A stretch of 59,920 bases of DNA from an uncultured Collinsella sp. (GCA_900544875.1 UQWS01000012.1:1-59920), one strand, 5' to 3'. Counted from the stretch's first letter, positions 42,594-52,648 are shown. Program-made: numbers and translations. The notes: generated by a model not told the origin, from the letters alone.

Positions 42594-43457
42594 CTATTGT
42601 ACGCCGCTGGGATAGGCAATGCGCGCGGCAAGGCACTCAAGTGCCAGCACCAGAGCAAAACCGCAGCTCACATCACTCAAAAAGTGCGCTCCGATCACGA
42701 TGCGGCCAAACGCGACGAACGCCACAACCACAGCCGCCGTCCAAAAGACCACACGACGGCGCGACGGCTTTTCCTTAAAGGCCGCTGCGGGAAGCCCGGC
42801 GAGCATGAGGCCGATCGCCGCGTGCGCCGCGTGTCCGCTCGCAAACGACTTAAAGCCGTCCTTGACTACACCGGCGGCAATATAGGCCCGCTTGTCGGGG
42901 TTGCCAATCACCCACCACGGCTGAAACTCGAGCCCCGGCGTCACCTCGACCACGCGCATGCGCGGGCGCGACCACAGCGGCTTGACGATCACGTTGAGGA
43001 TGATGGCCTGAGCGACCCACACGGCAAGCACCATGAGCGCCCAGCGTGTGAGCTCGTCGGGCTCGGTCGTGCGCGTGAGGCGATAGACGATAAGGTTGGC
43101 GACGATGGCCAGCACAAACGTCAGCACCAACTGAGCCACGATGAGTTTGCCGCCAACCCTCAGGGACGAAACGATCTCGTAGCCGGTCAGGCCAACATTG
43201 ACGAGGATGCCGAGCACGGCGAGCCATTTGCTCCCCCTGGAGTCGGGACGCACCGCGCGCACGAGCATAACGCCCGCGACGCTCGCCGTCAGCTCAAACG
43301 GCAGCTCGCCGGTCGCCTCGATAAAGCGGCCGTACACGCTGCCGATGTTGAACAGCGCGCTCGAGATCTGATAATCGAAGAAACTGCCCACGCCCAGGCA
43401 GAGGGCAAGGATAACCGCGATAGCAGCGGCATCTTTCTTATAGATGTACCCGAACAT
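42594..43457 (-). CDS. PAP2-family membrane phosphatase
   Basis: A 287-aa membrane protein with about six helices. The three phosphatase motifs are present: KPLWSRPRMR (K-x6-RP), SFASGHAAHA (SGH with catalytic His) and RIVIGAHFLSDV (R-x5-H-x3-D). The family dephosphorylates lipid phosphates such as undecaprenyl diphosphate or phosphatidic acid, and the substrate here is not determined. It lies between threonine aldolase and mfd, all on the same strand. Confidence 0.92.
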   Translation of the reverse strand: MFGYIYKKDAAAIAVILALCLGVGSFFDYQISSALFNIGSVYGRFIEATGELPFELTASVAGVMLVRAVRPDSRGSKWLAVLGILVNVGLTGYEIVSSLRVGGKLIVAQLVLTFVLAIVANLIVYRLTRTTEPDELTRWALMVLAVWVAQAIILNVIVKPLWSRPRMRVVEVTPGLEFQPWWVIGNPDKRAYIAAGVVKDGFKSFASGHAAHAAIGLMLAGLPAAAFKEKPSRRRVVFWTAAVVVAFVAFGRIVIGAHFLSDVSCGFALVLALECLAARIAYPSGVQ

Positions 43458-43490
43458 GCTTTCCTTTCGATGGAACCAGATTGCCCAAAT

Positions 43491-43516
43491 GGGGCGTTTA
43501 CGGCGTCGACCCGTTA
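43491..43516. repeat. Leader of the stop-abutting repeat over the mfd stop
   Basis: GGGGCGTTTACGGCGTCGAC and CCGTTA match the leader at 30206-30231 in 22 of 26 positions, without the following hairpin. The mfd stop codon (43514-43516) is the last three bases. Confidence 0.65.
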
Positions 43517-46500
43517 GTCATCGTCGGACGTGCCCAGCTGCTGCAGCAGCATGAGTGCCGCGGCCACGGGGCCGGTGCCGTCGTTGGCGTCGAGACCGCG
43601 ACCCAGGCCGCTGCCCGCGCCGGCGCCCGCCTTGTAGGGCACCGACAGTTTGCGGCTCTTGGGGAAGTTTACCGCGCCATAGCGGGTCTTAAGCTCATAG
43701 GCCACCTTCTTGGGAACGTCGACGCCCAAAAACGTGATGCGACCGCCGCTGAGCGTAACGCTCTCGAGCCCCAGGCGCTCGCCGCGAATGCGGATTCGCG
43801 CGCGATTGAACAGGTTGAGTCCCGCCAACGGCAGCTCGCCATGCGCGGCCTCGGTCTCTTCCTGCACCTCGTCGATGCTCTCCAGGTCCTCGGCCGCCGC
43901 AAGCTTACGGTATACGAGCACGCGCTGATCCACCGCCGGCAGGTACTCCTCGGACAAGAAGTAGTCGGCCGGCAGGTTAATACCCACGCTCGCCGCCTCC
44001 ACACCGGCATCGTCGTCGCCGCGCGCCTCGGCCACGGCCTGACCCAGCATCTGCGTAAACAGGTCAAAGCCCACGCTCGACAGGTTGCCGTGCTGCTCGG
44101 CGCCCATGAGCGAGCCGGCGCCGCGAATCTCCAGGTCGCGCATGGCGATACGCATGCCGCTGCCCAGGTCCTGGAACTCGGACAGTGCGGTCAGGCGCGC
44201 CGTAGCCTCCTCGGTGAGCGGCAGCTCGCCCGGGAACATAAAGTACGCGTAGGCTTGCGTGGCAGAACGGCCCACGCGGCCCTTGAGCTGGTAGAGCTGT
44301 GCCAGGCCCAAGCGCTGCGAATCCTCGATGATGAGCGTGTTGGCGGTCGCGTTGTCGATGCCGCTCTCCACGATGGTCGTGGCGATGAGCACGTCGATCT
44401 TTTTGGTCGCGAACTCGATCATCACGTCCTCGACCTCGCGCGGGCTCATCTTGCCGTGCGCCACGCCCACGCGCGCCTCGGGCGCGGCCTCGTGCACGCG
44501 TGCCACGGCGTCGTCGATGGTCTTGACGCGGTTGGACACGTAGTACACCTGGCCGCCGCGGCCCACCTCCAGGCGAATCGCCGCGCTCACCACGTCGGGG
44601 TCGTACTCCCCCACGTGCACGATCACGGGGCGGCGCCCGGTCGGTGGCGTGGTGATCAGGCTCATGTCGCGCACGCCGCTCGTGGCCATCTGCATGGTTC
44701 GCGGAATAGGCGTTGCCGAAAGCGTGAGCACGTCAATCTGCTCGCGCAGGTTTTTGAGCTGCTCCTTGTGCTGCACGCCAAAGCGCTGCTCCTCGTCGAT
44801 GATCACCAAACCCAGGTTCTTGGGGTTCACATCGGCCGAAAGCAAACGATGCGTGCCGATGAGCACGTCGATCGTGCCCTCGGCAAACGCCTTGAGCGCG
44901 CGCTTCTGCTGCGCCGGGGCGCGGAAGCGGCTGAGCACTTCGACCTCGAGGCCAAACGGGGCAAAGCGCTCAAAGAACGTCTCGTAGTGCTGCTGGGCCA
45001 GAATGGTCGTGGGGCAGAGCACCATGACTTGGCGGCCGGAGTCCACGCACTTAAACGCCGCGCGCAGGGCGACCTCGGTCTTGCCGAAACCCACGTCGCC
45101 GCACAGCAGGCGGTCCATGGGCTTGGGTGCTTCCATGTCGGCCTTTATGTCGGCGATAGCCTCCAGCTGGTCGCGCGTCTCGTCGTAGGGGAAGCTCTCC
45201 TCCATCTCGATCTGTTCGGGCGTATCGGGCGGACAGGCGATACCGGTAATCGACGAGCGGCGCGTATACAGGTCGACCAGGTCAAACGCCAGCTTTTTGG
45301 CATTCTTGCGCGCCTTGTTGGTAGCCCGCGTCCAGTCGGCGGTGTTGAGCCTGGTCAGGCGCGGCTTATCGCCGTCGGGACCAACGTAGCGCGTAATGCG
45401 GTCAACCTGCTCCAGCGGCACATAGAGCTTGTCGCCGTCGGCATATTCCAGCAAAAAGTAGTCGCGTTCCTTGCCGCCCACTTCCTGGCGCGCGATCTCG
45501 CTAAAGAGCGCGATGCCGTGGGTAGCGTGCACCACGTAGTCACCCGGCTTAAACGGAAAGGTGATCTGCGTAATGTCAACCTTGCGGCGGCTGCGCGCGC
45601 GGTTGGCGTCCATGCGGGCGTTGAGGTCGGCAATCGAGAACACGGCCAGGTTGGCATCAGGCACCACCACGCCCTGCGGCAAGGCGGCATCCACAAAGGT
45701 CACGCGCCCGCGCGAGATGGTGGGCACGGCGGCACCGGCGGCAGCCTGCGCCGCGCCCGCCTCGAGCGAGCGGGCGTTGAGCGCGTCGGCATGGCGCTCA
45801 CGAATCGAGGCATGGGCCTCCTGACGGGCGGCGCGGTCGGCAGAATCCGCCGCCGCCACGCGCACGCGGTCGCCGATAACGCCGGCGTTTTCGGGGGCGG
45901 CCGTCAACGACTCCTCAAAGGTAATACCCTCGTCGCCAAAGGTAAGCTCCATCGACTCGCGCGCACCGCGGTCGGGGATGGCAAACACGCAGGCATAGCG
46001 CTTGCCCACGACCTCCTGGATGCGCGTCATAAAACGGTTGTCCGAGCCTGCGATGGCAGGCTGCTCAATCTTGAGCTCAGCCGTCACCGCACCGCCGGCA
46101 CGGATGAGGCTCACATAGTTCAGGCGTTGCTGGGAGCCAAAGTCGAGCTGTTGGGCGCGCACGTACAGACCGTCCAGACGGTCAATCCCCGCCTCGCCGG
46201 CACGGGCCTCGATATCCTCGTAGGCGCGCAGGCAGTCATCGAACAGCGAGCGCGGCTCGGACAGGACCACAAGCGCTTTGCCGCTCACATGCGCCAACGG
46301 GCTCACGGTCTGGCCGTACATCACCGGCAAAAAGCGGTCGAGCTCGGGCGTGACGATGCGCGCGTCCACCATCTCGAGCAGCGCCGCCAGCTTGCTATCG
46401 CTCTGGCTGGCGCGATAGAGCGCAACATGCATGTTATGGACGGCCTCGTCGGTGAGCGCCAACTCGCGGCACGGGAAGATCTCGATACTGTCCTCGTTGC

Positions 46501-47146
46501 CGATAGTTTGGCCCGTGGAGCTCACCATGCGGCGGATGCGGTCGATCTCGTCGCCGAAAAATTCAATGCGCACGGGCGCCTTTTCCTGCGCGGGAAACAC
46601 CTCGACGGTGTCGCCATGCACGCGGAACAGGCCGGGCGCGTCGGCGGCGCCGGCATTGGTGTAGCCCATGCCCACCAGGCGCTGCGGTACCTCGTCAAAA
46701 GGAATCTCCTCACCCACCGCAAAGGTCGTCGACTCCCAGTAACAGCTCTCGACCGGCGGCACACAGCGCAGCAGCGCGCGGGCCGAGGCGACCATGATGC
46801 AGTTGTCCCCGCGCACGATGCGCCCGAGCGCCTCGCAGCGCTGGGCCACCACGGCATCGTCGGGCGCCTGCTCGCGCCAAGGGTAGTCCTTGCGCTCGGG
46901 AAAGCGGCACACATGCGCCAGACCCACATAGGCAGCCAGGCTGCGCGCGGCGCGATCGGCCGCATCCTCGCCGCTCACGATGTAGACCGTGGGGCGCGGG
47001 CGGCGCGCAAATTGGGCGGCGGCCATCAGCGTGCGGCCCGACTGCGACACGGCCAGCGTCACGTCCTCGCCAGAATCGAGCCCGGCCTCGACGGTCTGCA
47101 GCGCCTCGGCAGTGTAGAGCTGCGCGGCTATACGGTGAATGAGCAT
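43514..47146 (-). CDS. mfd: Transcription-repair coupling factor
   Basis: Displaces RNA polymerase stalled at lesions and recruits UvrA, 1210 aa. The order is an N-terminal UvrB-like module, an RNA-polymerase-interacting domain (GDYVVHATHGIALFSEIA), the SF2 translocase with Walker A LLCGDVGFGKTEVA and DEEQ box VIIDEEQRFG, motif VI QLKGRVGRSATQAYAYF, and a C-terminal TRCF domain. It is unusually Ala-rich between the UvrB-like and polymerase-binding parts. ATG at 47146 has GGAGG upstream. A 45-base piece of its 5' part has a degenerate copy at 48557-48601. Confidence 0.96.
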   Translation of the reverse strand: MLIHRIAAQLYTAEALQTVEAGLDSGEDVTLAVSQSGRTLMAAAQFARRPRPTVYIVSGEDAADRAARSLAAYVGLAHVCRFPERKDYPWREQAPDDAVVAQRCEALGRIVRGDNCIMVASARALLRCVPPVESCYWESTTFAVGEEIPFDEVPQRLVGMGYTNAGAADAPGLFRVHGDTVEVFPAQEKAPVRIEFFGDEIDRIRRMVSSTGQTIGNEDSIEIFPCRELALTDEAVHNMHVALYRASQSDSKLAALLEMVDARIVTPELDRFLPVMYGQTVSPLAHVSGKALVVLSEPRSLFDDCLRAYEDIEARAGEAGIDRLDGLYVRAQQLDFGSQQRLNYVSLIRAGGAVTAELKIEQPAIAGSDNRFMTRIQEVVGKRYACVFAIPDRGARESMELTFGDEGITFEESLTAAPENAGVIGDRVRVAAADSADRAARQEAHASIRERHADALNARSLEAGAAQAAAGAAVPTISRGRVTFVDAALPQGVVVPDANLAVFSIADLNARMDANRARSRRKVDITQITFPFKPGDYVVHATHGIALFSEIARQEVGGKERDYFLLEYADGDKLYVPLEQVDRITRYVGPDGDKPRLTRLNTADWTRATNKARKNAKKLAFDLVDLYTRRSSITGIACPPDTPEQIEMEESFPYDETRDQLEAIADIKADMEAPKPMDRLLCGDVGFGKTEVALRAAFKCVDSGRQVMVLCPTTILAQQHYETFFERFAPFGLEVEVLSRFRAPAQQKRALKAFAEGTIDVLIGTHRLLSADVNPKNLGLVIIDEEQRFGVQHKEQLKNLREQIDVLTLSATPIPRTMQMATSGVRDMSLITTPPTGRRPVIVHVGEYDPDVVSAAIRLEVGRGGQVYYVSNRVKTIDDAVARVHEAAPEARVGVAHGKMSPREVEDVMIEFATKKIDVLIATTIVESGIDNATANTLIIEDSQRLGLAQLYQLKGRVGRSATQAYAYFMFPGELPLTEEATARLTALSEFQDLGSGMRIAMRDLEIRGAGSLMGAEQHGNLSSVGFDLFTQMLGQAVAEARGDDDAGVEAASVGINLPADYFLSEEYLPAVDQRVLVYRKLAAAEDLESIDEVQEETEAAHGELPLAGLNLFNRARIRIRGERLGLESVTLSGGRITFLGVDVPKKVAYELKTRYGAVNFPKSRKLSVPYKAGAGAGSGLGRGLDANDGTGPVAAALMLLQQLGTSDDD

Positions 47147-47272
47147 ATGGTCCTCCGGCATCGCAACGCCAAAAGCCCGCCGGGGCAGGCTCGGCGGGTC
47201 GTACGTCAAATATGTTGCCTGTCATGGTAGCGCATGGAGAGGACTCCGGCTCAAGGGCAAACCCAGCCCCGC

Positions 47273-47305
47273 AAAAAACGCCAGACGGACGAGCCGCCTG
47301 GCGTT
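47273..47305 (-). terminator. Terminator of the zinc-ribbon gene
   Basis: The stem 47277-47288 with 47294-47305 (AACGCCAGGCGG arm, one mismatch) and TTTTTT on the minus strand, 25 bases after the stop. Confidence 0.88.
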
Positions 47306-47329
47306 ATCAGAGTGAGCTATACGCCGAGT

Positions 47330-48376
47330 CTAATCATAGACGCCCATTTTAAGCAGTGTGAAGGTCGGGGCGCCGTCACCCTTCGCGACGCGGACCGTGC
47401 AAGTCTCAGTACGGCCCCTGGATGCGTCCGCTTGAATTGCGGCGATGAACTGATCCTTTGGCAGGCCGTAGGTACTCTCAGGGATGTCGGAAGGAAGTAA
47501 CGAACCGCCAGCACTGTAGACCTCATAGGTGAGCTCGTAGATGTTGTCGCCAAGGTCAGTCACGCCTGTAACGATGGCACACGGTGGGTTGTAATTTCCC
47601 TGGCCGTACTCCTGTTTCAGGTACAAGTACCCACCATGCGCTTCGGCCGAATCAGGAATCACCTGTCCCTCCGGCGTTCTGTCATACGTCATATCGGCAT
47701 CGGAAAGCGTCAGGCCCGTCAAGCGGTTGAGTTCCCTATTGACCACATCAGTCGCTATACGCTGGAGATTACCGTTGTCATAGTCACCTTTCTCGATTCG
47801 ATACGGCGCGTTGTCAATAAAATGGCACCAGATAAACTTGACCAGCTTGTATTTCTCGTCATCATAAAGTCCGTCAGTCGAATCGAAAGCACCTGTCTGA
47901 TACCAGTCCCGATCGAAGTGTTCCTCCGTAAAGTTCGACAGGAACAGGTTCGCCGCGGCATAAGTTGCCTGGTCGTTGAGGTCGACTTTTACGCTGCTGC
48001 CCGTCTGCTCGGGCTCATCCGCCTCGTCCTCGTCGGCGGCAGGCTTCTCCTTGGCGCTTCCCTTGTCCTTGTGCTCTGCCGAACCCTCGTCGGACCCAAG
48101 TACCGTAATCCGCGATGAATTGCCCTGCCCAAGCGGACCCAGCACGCCGGTCAGTGCCAGTGCAGCGCCAGCGGCAACCAGCACGCCCGCTACACATATG
48201 CCGATAATCACCGCCCGCTTATGCGATTTCTTTTGCACGGAAGGCATCCCTGCCGCCGGCATCGGCGCGGGCTCAGCAGGCGCGGCCGCCGGAGAAGCAA
48301 CACCCATGCGCGCCCCGCAGTTCGTGCAAAAATCGGCTCCGTCGGGCATCTCGGAGCCACACTTGGTGCAAAACAT
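47330..48376 (-). CDS. Zinc-ribbon membrane-anchored protein of unknown function
   Basis: A 348-aa protein. Residues 1-22 form a zinc ribbon with two CxxC pairs (MFCTKCGSEMPDGADFCTNCG). A Pro/Ala linker, a single transmembrane helix (about 55-75, VIIGICVAGVLVAAGAALAL) and an acidic linker (KEKPAADEDEADEPE) follow. The rest is a soluble, probably extracellular domain with many Tyr, Asp and Gly residues. The architecture (cytoplasmic sensor ribbon, outside domain) is common in Gram-positive bacteria, with function unknown. The start at 48376 has GGGGA upstream. Confidence 0.8.
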   Translation of the reverse strand: MFCTKCGSEMPDGADFCTNCGARMGVASPAAAPAEPAPMPAAGMPSVQKKSHKRAVIIGICVAGVLVAAGAALALTGVLGPLGQGNSSRITVLGSDEGSAEHKDKGSAKEKPAADEDEADEPEQTGSSVKVDLNDQATYAAANLFLSNFTEEHFDRDWYQTGAFDSTDGLYDDEKYKLVKFIWCHFIDNAPYRIEKGDYDNGNLQRIATDVVNRELNRLTGLTLSDADMTYDRTPEGQVIPDSAEAHGGYLYLKQEYGQGNYNPPCAIVTGVTDLGDNIYELTYEVYSAGGSLLPSDIPESTYGLPKDQFIAAIQADASRGRTETCTVRVAKGDGAPTFTLLKMGVYD

Positions 48377-48502
48377 ATTCGGGTATCCCCTCACAACAAA
48401 CAGCATCTGTCGCCATCATATTGAGCCTTCCGGCCCAAATGTGTTGCGCAACATTGGCCACAGCCTTCGGACGCCGGCAAAACGTGCCGGCCCCTACCCC
48501 GT

Positions 48503-48601
48503 CACGCGCACGCTGGGGCAAAGGTCTGCCAGCGGGCACTCGTCGCACTTGGGCTTGCGGGCGTCGCGCAAACTGCACGGCTGCCATCAGCATCCGGTCC
48601 G
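48503..48601 (-). pseudogene. Chimeric gene relic: mfd fragment joined to nth 3' end
   Basis: 48503-48567 matches the 3' end of nth (50126-50190) at 61 of 65 positions. 48557-48601 matches an internal mfd segment (46996-47040) at 37 of 45, read in frame as LMAA.QFARRP on the minus strand. The two overlap at the shared GCGGGCG.CGC. It is a recombination scar with no function expected. The rest of 48377-48881 has no gene I can support. Confidence 0.75.
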
Positions 48602-48881
48602 CTCACCCAAAACGCGCATGCCCAACGTCCTCTGCACAAAACAGCCTGAACGGACAGCATCAATTATCAGCTGCCACCTGTGCTACTTTGTAATTATGGC
48701 AATTCCTACTTTATAGTTGTGGTAACTTCTAGTTAGCAATTATGGTTGTTTTGCCTTGACAATGTGGCAAATCCCGAAGACCTGCCACGAAACCCGGCAG
48801 ATACCGACAAACTCGTCACGAAGCTTTCGAACCAAAAGCATGCCTGCGAGCATGCGATGCAAGACACGAAGGGCATTAAAA

Positions 48882-50039
48882 ATGATTGAGCGAACCATGG
48901 CCCATAAGCTACGCGACATGTCAGAATGGTTCCCCGTCGTCTCGCTTACGGGGCCACGCCAAAGCGGCAAGTCGACTCTCATCAAGGCCGTCTTTCCTGA
49001 ATATGAATATCTCAACCTCGAGAACCCGGAAGTCCGTCGCGCCGCACTCGATGACCCCGTCGGCTTTATCAGCAGGCGCCCCGATCATCTAATCATCGAC
49101 GAAGCCCAATATGCACCGGAGCTGTTCAGCATGATTCAGGTCGCCTCCGACGAGCGCGGAAGGGCCGGCCAGTATGTATTGTCCGGCTCGCAAAACTTTT
49201 TGCTCATGCACAACATCCAGCAATCGCTTGCCGGGCGCGTCGGCATGCTCAAGCTCCTACCCCTCTCCTACCAGGAGCTTGGCGATACGCAAATCGCGCT
49301 TGACACCTACCTGATTCGCGGGGGATACCCACGCATATACGATGCAGGTATCCCCACCGATGTGTTCTTTCAAAATTACCTTATGACCTACGTGGAACGC
49401 GACGCGGGCGGCCTTCTCGACGTGCGCAATCTGAGCTCCTTTAGAAAAATGATCGGACTGTGCGCGGCTTGCGTGGGAGGGCTGCTCAACCTATCAAGAC
49501 TCGCCGCCGATGTGGGAGTCGCCACGGCGACGATCAACTCGTGGCTTTCGATCCTGCAATCAAGCTATTTGGTGTTCCTGCTTCAGCCTTATGCCGGAAA
49601 CATGCGCAAGCGGCTTACCAAAGCGCCAAAACTGTACTTCTACGACACGGGGCTTCTTTGCCATCTGCTTGGCATTCACGACGAGCACAGTCTCATGAAC
49701 CATCCCCTAAGCGGGGAAATTTTCGAAAACCTCGTTGTCTCGGAACGCCAGAAGGCGTATCTCAACAGAGGTATCGAGCCAACGCTCGCCTTTTATCGCG
49801 ACGACAGCAAACGAGAGATCGACCTCATCGATCTAACAGAGCCGGCTCGCCCTCAGGCGTTCGAAATCAAATCGGGCGCTACCTATCGCGACTCATTCGC
49901 TCGACACCTACGCTCCGTTGGTTCCGAACTTGGCATTCCCGCAAAGGACCGAGCCGTCGTATATCACGGCTCCGAGAGCTACGATACCGAGGGCGCATCG
50001 GTTGTGCCGGCAGAAGAGTTCTTGCTTCGGGAGTCGTAG
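48882..50039 (+). CDS. AAA_14/DUF4143 ATP-binding protein
   Basis: A 385-aa cytoplasmic P-loop protein of the widespread AAA_14-DUF4143 family, function undefined. Walker A is LTGPRQSGKST (about 24-34), and Walker B is HLIIDEAQYAPELF. Sensor motif VLSGSQNFLL follows. The C-terminal DUF4143 has a nuclease-like core: FENLVVSERQKAYLN, then REIDLIDL and AFEIKSG. ATG at 48882 has GAAGGG eight bases upstream. The gene is flanked by direct copies of the nth 3' end and its upstream region is AT-rich, both pointing to acquisition by recombination. Confidence 0.88.
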   Translation: MIERTMAHKLRDMSEWFPVVSLTGPRQSGKSTLIKAVFPEYEYLNLENPEVRRAALDDPVGFISRRPDHLIIDEAQYAPELFSMIQVASDERGRAGQYVLSGSQNFLLMHNIQQSLAGRVGMLKLLPLSYQELGDTQIALDTYLIRGGYPRIYDAGIPTDVFFQNYLMTYVERDAGGLLDVRNLSSFRKMIGLCAACVGGLLNLSRLAADVGVATATINSWLSILQSSYLVFLLQPYAGNMRKRLTKAPKLYFYDTGLLCHLLGIHDEHSLMNHPLSGEIFENLVVSERQKAYLNRGIEPTLAFYRDDSKREIDLIDLTEPARPQAFEIKSGATYRDSFARHLRSVGSELGIPAKDRAVVYHGSESYDTEGASVVPAEEFLLRES

Positions 50040-50119
50040 CGAGCGTCGCGGGAACCGGCCACGCCTTGATTTGTGCAGCTTGGAGGCACGCAAGGGCGGA
50101 GGCGTCACGCCCTTGCAGT

Positions 50120-50782
50120 CTAGCTCACGCGCACGCTGGGGCACAAATCTGCCAGCGGGCACTCGTCGCACTTGGGTTTGCGGGCGTCGCAGATCTCGCG
50201 ACCAAAGGTGATCCATTGGTGGTTGACCGACTCCCAATACTCGTGTGGCAAAATCTTGAGCAGATCTTGCTCGGTCTTGAGCGGCTCCTTGGCATGCGTC
50301 TTGGGGCTCAGCATCAGGCGGTGCGCGATGCGGTTGACGTGCGTATCCACCGCGATGCCTTCCACGATGCCAAACCCAACGTTGAGTACGATGTTCGCCG
50401 TCTTGCGCCCCACGCCCGGCAGCTTTACAAGCTCCTTCATGTCGGCCGGCACCTCGCCGCCGTAGTCGGCAACAATCATCTGCGCAGCCTCCACAGCATG
50501 CTTGGCCTTACTCTTATAAAAGCCGAGTGACTTAATGGTGTCCGCCACGTCGGTCACACTTGCCCCCGCCATGGCCTCGGGCGTGGGCCACTGGGCAAAC
50601 AGTTGGGGCGTCACCTTGTTGACCTGCGCGTCGGTCGTCTGAGCCGAGAGCAGTACCGCGATGAGCAACCTAAAGGGATTCTCGTGGTCCAAAAAGCACT
50701 CGACCGGTCCATAGCGGCGGTTGAGGCGCTCGCACACCTCAACGGCGCGCTCGCGTTTGGCGGCATTGGTCTCGCGTGGCAT
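50120..50782 (-). CDS. nth: Endonuclease III
   Basis: A DNA glycosylase/AP lyase for oxidised pyrimidines, 220 aa. The helix-hairpin-helix with catalytic Lys is LPGVGRKTANIVLN, and the catalytic Asp is in GIAVDTHVNRIAHR. The four-cysteine [4Fe-4S] loop reads C-x6-C-x2-C-x5-C in CDARKPKCDECPLADLC. ATG at 50782 has GAGGAG upstream. The last 65 coding bases (except the final residues) are duplicated at 48503-48567 on the other side of the AAA gene. Confidence 0.96.
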   Translation of the reverse strand: MPRETNAAKRERAVEVCERLNRRYGPVECFLDHENPFRLLIAVLLSAQTTDAQVNKVTPQLFAQWPTPEAMAGASVTDVADTIKSLGFYKSKAKHAVEAAQMIVADYGGEVPADMKELVKLPGVGRKTANIVLNVGFGIVEGIAVDTHVNRIAHRLMLSPKTHAKEPLKTEQDLLKILPHEYWESVNHQWITFGREICDARKPKCDECPLADLCPSVRVS

Positions 50783-50845
50783 AACGACTCCTCGCTTCAA
50801 CGGCATAACAAACCTATGGGCACGATTGTCCCACGTATGGGGTCT

Positions 50846-52648
50846 TTACGCCTCCAAAAATGCGCCGGTCTGGCGGCCCCACAGGCTCGCATACTCGCCG
50901 CCCGCCTCGACAAGCTGCGCATGCGTACCGTCCTCGACAATCTCGCCGTCCGCCAGCACCACGATGCGGTCGAGCGCCGCCACGGTGGACAGGCGATGCG
51001 CCACCACAATGGAGGTGCGGCCGCACATCAGGTTCTCGAGCGCCTCCTGCACCAGCGCCTCGGACTCGCTATCCAAGGCAGACGTCGCCTCGTCGAGCAC
51101 CAGAATCGGCGCGTCGGTCAGGATAGCGCGGGCAATGGCCACGCGCTGGCGTTGACCCCCCGAGAGTTTAACGCCGCGCTCGCCCACCATGGTGTCGAAG
51201 CCATGGGGCAGGCGGTCGATGAACTCCAGGGCATTGGCCAGGCGCGCGGCCTCGCGGATCTGCTCGTCAGTGGCGCCCGCGCGGCCGTAGGCGATATTCT
51301 CGCGAATGGAGCGATGGAACAGCAGCGCCTCCTGCGGCACGTAGGCAACCTGGCGGCGCAGGCTCTGCTGCGTGCAGCGCGAGACGTCTTGGCCGTCCAC
51401 GAGCACGCGGCCGCCCTGCACGTCGTCCAGGCGCAGCAACAGCTTGGTGAGCGTCGTCTTGCCCGAGCCCGATTTGCCCACCAGGCCCACGCGCTGGCCC
51501 GCCGCCACATGGAGCGTCAGGTCGTCAAACACGCTCTCGCCCGCCGCGGCGTCACGGTATGCAAAGCTCAGGTGCTCAAAATCAATCGCGCCCTCGCCCA
51601 CCTTGAGCTCGGGGGCGTTCTCGTCGTCTGCCACCAGACGCGGCTCGTCCAGCACACGCGTCATCTCGGCCGCATCACCGAGCGCGCGGTTGATGCGCTG
51701 CATCATGGAGCTCACGTAGTTCAGACGCATAGTGAGGTTGTACGTATAGGTAAAGATCATGACGAGCGCGCCGGCCGAGATGCCAAACCACGCGTTGCCG
51801 CCCGCGACGAACACGCTCACCACGGCCATGGTGATGACGATAAGGCCTGAGGTCGTAAAGTTGCGCTGCATCATGGCGTGCATCGAGACCGTCTCGGCAT
51901 CGCGCGCGGCACGGTCGGCGGCATCGAACAGGTCGCGCTCAAAGTCCTCGCGCCCGCAAGTCTTGACGGCCAGGATGTTCGTAACCGCGTCGGAAAGCAC
52001 GCCCGACAGCTTGTTCTGAGCGGCGGACGTCGCGGCCGAAAGCGGCATGATGCGCTTGTACATAAGCCAGACAAACGCAATGTAGATGACCATAATGCCC
52101 ACCAGGATCACGGTAAATGCGGGCACCACCGGGGCGAGCGCCGCCACCGTGCAGATGATCGAAGTAATGGTGGGAATGAGCGAATACACCGTCACGTCGA
52201 CCAAGCCCGTGTAGCCACTCATGAAACGGCTCGTCTGGCTCACAAGCGATCCGCCAAATCGGCTGGTGTGGAATGTCATGGATTGATTGGAAAGCGTGTC
52301 AAAGCACAGGCGCGCCAGGTGGTAGTTGCCCGCAATCTCGAGCTTGTAGACGGTGTAGTCCTGCAGCTTGGAGAGGATCTGGCCTACCAGATTAACGAGC
52401 ACGAGCGCCAGAATGTAAGGACCAAAGACCTCAAACACCTGGTCGGCTGCCACGGGGTCGGCCTGGACGCGGTCGACGATGAGGGCCATCACATAGGTGT
52501 TGGCAAACGTGAGCAAAAAGATGTAGCCCGCCGACGAGAACACCGAGAGAAAGACGATCAGCGGCTGCGTGCGCGTAACGTCCCAAAAACGCTGCAGCGT
52601 GCGGCGCACGGTTGAGCGTTTGAGCGGGCTGGTGCTTCTCTGAGACAT
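50846..52648 (-). CDS. ABC transporter, fused permease and ATP-binding protein
   Basis: A 600-aa half-transporter that dimerises. Residues 1-330 form six membrane helices, with LVSQTSRFMSGYTGL typical of exporter permeases. The ATPase part has Walker A GLVGKSGSGKTTL, signature LSGGQRQRVAIARAIL, Walker B ILVLDEATSALD and the His switch VAHRLST. The family exports lipids, drugs or peptides, and the substrate is not indicated. ATG at 52648 follows AAAGGAAG. It stands alone beside nth. Confidence 0.94.
   Translation of the reverse strand: MSQRSTSPLKRSTVRRTLQRFWDVTRTQPLIVFLSVFSSAGYIFLLTFANTYVMALIVDRVQADPVAADQVFEVFGPYILALVLVNLVGQILSKLQDYTVYKLEIAGNYHLARLCFDTLSNQSMTFHTSRFGGSLVSQTSRFMSGYTGLVDVTVYSLIPTITSIICTVAALAPVVPAFTVILVGIMVIYIAFVWLMYKRIMPLSAATSAAQNKLSGVLSDAVTNILAVKTCGREDFERDLFDAADRAARDAETVSMHAMMQRNFTTSGLIVITMAVVSVFVAGGNAWFGISAGALVMIFTYTYNLTMRLNYVSSMMQRINRALGDAAEMTRVLDEPRLVADDENAPELKVGEGAIDFEHLSFAYRDAAAGESVFDDLTLHVAAGQRVGLVGKSGSGKTTLTKLLLRLDDVQGGRVLVDGQDVSRCTQQSLRRQVAYVPQEALLFHRSIRENIAYGRAGATDEQIREAARLANALEFIDRLPHGFDTMVGERGVKLSGGQRQRVAIARAILTDAPILVLDEATSALDSESEALVQEALENLMCGRTSIVVAHRLSTVAALDRIVVLADGEIVEDGTHAQLVEAGGEYASLWGRQTGAFLEA

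Noticed and set aside
43481..47230. A 1249-codon open frame on the plus strand opposite mfd
   Set aside because: It mirrors the mfd codons in GC-rich DNA, is low-complexity and His/Arg-rich, and shows no domain. mfd on the other strand is unmistakable.
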